From Clostridia bacterium (lineage in GTDB: Bacteria; Bacillota_A; Clostridia; Oscillospirales; CAG-272): DNA of 6,959 nt. Below, one piece after another: positions 5,766 to 6,959 of this stretch. Made by a program: the position numbers and the translations under genes. The notes beneath the pieces are model-generated. The model did not search any database. It was given only the letters and a program-made list of their open reading frames with translations, and was not told the origin of the DNA. Numbering within the stretch: the stretch's first letter is position 1; every line of letters starts with the position of its first letter. The stretch covers positions 1 to 6,959 of the forward strand of contig JAFQLG010000061.1 in NCBI GenBank assembly GCA_017414605.1. The letters are read 5' to 3'.

Positions 5766-6344
5766 ATGAAGAAAGAAGCGATTTACAAGATCTTTTCGCG
5801 CATGCCCACGATAAGCACCGAGAGGCTGATATTGCGAAAGATATCTCTTGACGACATTGACGATATGTATGAGTATGCCAAAAATTCAAAGCTTACGGAG
5901 TATTTGACGTGGTCGCCTCATCCAAGCAAGGCATATACCTTTGAGTACGTGTCATATCTGCAGACCCGATACAGATCGGGTGAGTTTTTTGACTGGGCGG
6001 TAGTTGTTAAGGATAGCGGCAGGATGATAGGTACTTGTGGATTTACGAGATTTGACTTTCAGCACAATTTCGGTGAAATAGGGTACGTTATCAATCCCGA
6101 ATATCATGGGTGCGGCATCGCCACCGAGGCGGTTCGCGCGGTTATGAGCTTTGGATTTGAAAATCTGGCGCTCAACCGCATTGAATGCAGATTTATGATG
6201 GGAAATGATGCTTCAAGAAGAGTAATGGAAAAGATCGGCATGAGCTTTGAGGGCACTATAAGACAGGGAATGCTCGTAAAAGGAGTGTATCGCGATATAG
6301 GCATTTGCTCCATATTGCAGAGCGAATACAAAAAAGGCTTGTAA
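5766..6344 (+). CDS. GNAT N-acetyltransferase, RimJ/RimL-like
   Basis: This 192-residue cytoplasmic enzyme has the RimJ/RimL (acetyltransf_3) arrangement. The opening TERLILRKISLDDIDDM (18-34) is typical of the family. WAVVVKDSGRMIGTCGF (77-93) forms the central strands, and GEIGYVINPEYHGCGIATEA (103-122) contains the acetyl-CoA pyrophosphate loop HGCGIA (114-119). It continues with NRIECRFMMGNDASRRVMEK (137-156) and the C-terminal IGMSFEGTIRQ. Such enzymes transfer acetyl from acetyl-CoA to protein N-termini, amino sugars, antibiotics or small amines; the substrate cannot be read from the sequence. Length is normal and no motif is missing. It has its own strong promoter and a 25-base leader. 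Inside the gene is a terminator-like hairpin at 5964-5990, noted separately. The transporter gene starts 57 bases downstream without a convincing promoter of its own. Confidence 0.92.
   Translation: MKKEAIYKIFSRMPTISTERLILRKISLDDIDDMYEYAKNSKLTEYLTWSPHPSKAYTFEYVSYLQTRYRSGEFFDWAVVVKDSGRMIGTCGFTRFDFQHNFGEIGYVINPEYHGCGIATEAVRAVMSFGFENLALNRIECRFMMGNDASRRVMEKIGMSFEGTIRQGMLVKGVYRDIGICSILQSEYKKGL
5964..5990 (+). other. Terminator-like hairpin inside the GNAT coding region
   Basis: A perfect 7-bp stem ACCCGAT/ATCGGGT (5964-5970 with 5975-5981) with a 4-base loop is followed by GAG and six T (5985-5990). The sequence also encodes TRYRSGEFF in the acetyltransferase. Whether it stops polymerase is unknown; translating ribosomes would normally mask it. 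Confidence 0.5.
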
Positions 6345-6401
6345 GAAAGCCAACTTAATTTTGATTGTCATAAAAAATATATAACACTGGAGGAAAAAGA
6401 C

Positions 6402-6959
6402 ATGGCAAAAACAAAAAAGCTTGGTAAAGGCGGTTTGACCACCAAGCATTGGCTCGGCTATATGTTCGGCGATTGCGGCGGATGTATGACCTTCGCACTT
6501 ATGGCAAGCATCTTTGCGGTTTACTGTACCAACGTGCTTAAGATCGATCCCATTATCATGGGCACTCTTACACTTGTATGGACGATCTGGGATGCTATCA
6601 ATGACCCTATGATGGGCGCACTTATGGACAAGGCGTTTGCAAAACACAAGAACAAAAACGGCAAGTTCCGTCCTTGGTTGCTCCGTTCAACACCTCTTCT
6701 CGCAATCACGGCGATTGCTCTTTGGACAGTTCCCACATTCTTTGACGGAATTGCTACCCTTGTAGCACTTTTCTCGTTCAAGATACTCTACGAGGCGGCT
6801 TACACAATGTTCAACATTCCTATGGGCTCGCTTCTTTCCGCAATGTCCACAAATGATACTGAGCGTGCATCCTTGTCATCTGCGCGTGGTGTTGGATCTA
6901 TGATCGGTAATATGATACCCGGTATGATCGGTCCCGTTGTTATCGAAGCCTTCGGCGGC
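6402..6959 (+). CDS. GPH-family (MelB-like) sugar:cation symporter, 3' end missing
   Basis: The frame starts at an ATG with a strong GGAGGA (6389-6394) seven bases upstream and stays open through the last base, giving 186 N-terminal residues of a protein usually about 450-500 long. It belongs to the glycoside-pentoside-hexuronide:cation symporters of the major facilitator superfamily, located in the cytoplasmic membrane. Visible hallmarks are an Asp in the first helix (GDCGG, D24, matching MelB D19), the helix II signature WDAINDPMMG (63-72; D64 and D68 matching the cation-site aspartates D55 and D59 of MelB), the loop KNGKFRPWLL with conserved GKFRP, and NIPMGSLLSAMSTNDTERASL plus the following Arg in the fourth-helix region. 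The sugar is not identifiable; members carry melibiose, glucuronides, xylosides and related oligosaccharides. It may open a carbohydrate-use locus continuing beyond the window. It lies 57 bases after the GNAT gene in the same direction and may share its transcript. Confidence 0.92.
   Translation, partial: MAKTKKLGKGGLTTKHWLGYMFGDCGGCMTFALMASIFAVYCTNVLKIDPIIMGTLTLVWTIWDAINDPMMGALMDKAFAKHKNKNGKFRPWLLRSTPLLAITAIALWTVPTFFDGIATLVALFSFKILYEAAYTMFNIPMGSLLSAMSTNDTERASLSSARGVGSMIGNMIPGMIGPVVIEAFGG

Noticed and set aside
6336..6366. Hairpin GGCTT/AAGCC just after the acetyltransferase stop as a terminator
   Set aside because: Only five base pairs, and it is followed by AACTTAATTTT and not a clean T run; too weak to call, so read-through into the transporter gene remains likely.
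6361..6388. Promoter directly before the GPH transporter gene (TTGATT with TATAAC)
   Set aside because: The boxes are only 13 bases apart, and a start from TATAAC would fall within the ribosome site; not a credible promoter.
1..6959. Mobile element, CRISPR array, tRNA or riboswitch
   Set aside because: I found no transposase or integrase, no regularly spaced repeats, no cloverleaf-like sequence, and all leaders before start codons are too short for a riboswitch.

Overview
The window looks like chromosomal DNA of a Clostridia-type Firmicute, probably an uncultured gut relative of the Oscillospiraceae/Ruminococcaceae. The basis is purine-rich Shine-Dalgarno sites before nearly every gene, sigma-A-like promoters in AT-rich gaps, hairpin-plus-T-run terminators, mid-range GC, and gene families I associate with that class (DUF5685, a short J-protein with a Cys-rich tail, a clostridial MurE-like ligase). 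The taxonomic placement is inference; there is no rRNA gene. Nothing suggests a mobile element, phage, CRISPR array or RNA gene, and there is no gene-free stretch over 300 bases.

Layout. (1) Bases 1-1832 (+): the 3' part of a DUF5685 gene, a class III J-domain protein with a 10-cysteine tail, and a multi-pass membrane protein, closed by a strong terminator at 1846-1876. (2) Bases 1895-3701 (+): a promoter, then two tRNA-modification genes, tcdA (cyclic t6A formation at position 37) and dusB (dihydrouridine synthase, GTG start), ending in a terminator shared with the convergent murE. (3) Bases 5656-3750 (-): an extended -10 promoter, a 118-residue protein resembling the front domain of ATP-grasp ligases, and a divergent MurE-type Mur ligase. 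(4) Bases 5706-6959 (+): a near-consensus promoter, a RimJ/RimL-like GNAT acetyltransferase, and the first 186 codons of a GPH-family (MelB-like) sugar:cation symporter that runs off the window.

How they fit together. tcdA and dusB form an understandable tRNA-maturation pair. The other two clusters are less well understood. In DUF5685-J-protein-membrane protein, two genes are nearly abutting and the third follows closely, which suggests a small chaperone- or metal-related membrane module. The MurE-like enzyme carries DNPN where diaminopimelate-adding enzymes have DNPR, has lost the usual N-terminal DSR motif in favour of a cysteine cluster, and is co-transcribed with what may be a stripped-down ATP-grasp domain. 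That pair is the best candidate here for something not yet described. The rest of the window looks like ordinary housekeeping content.
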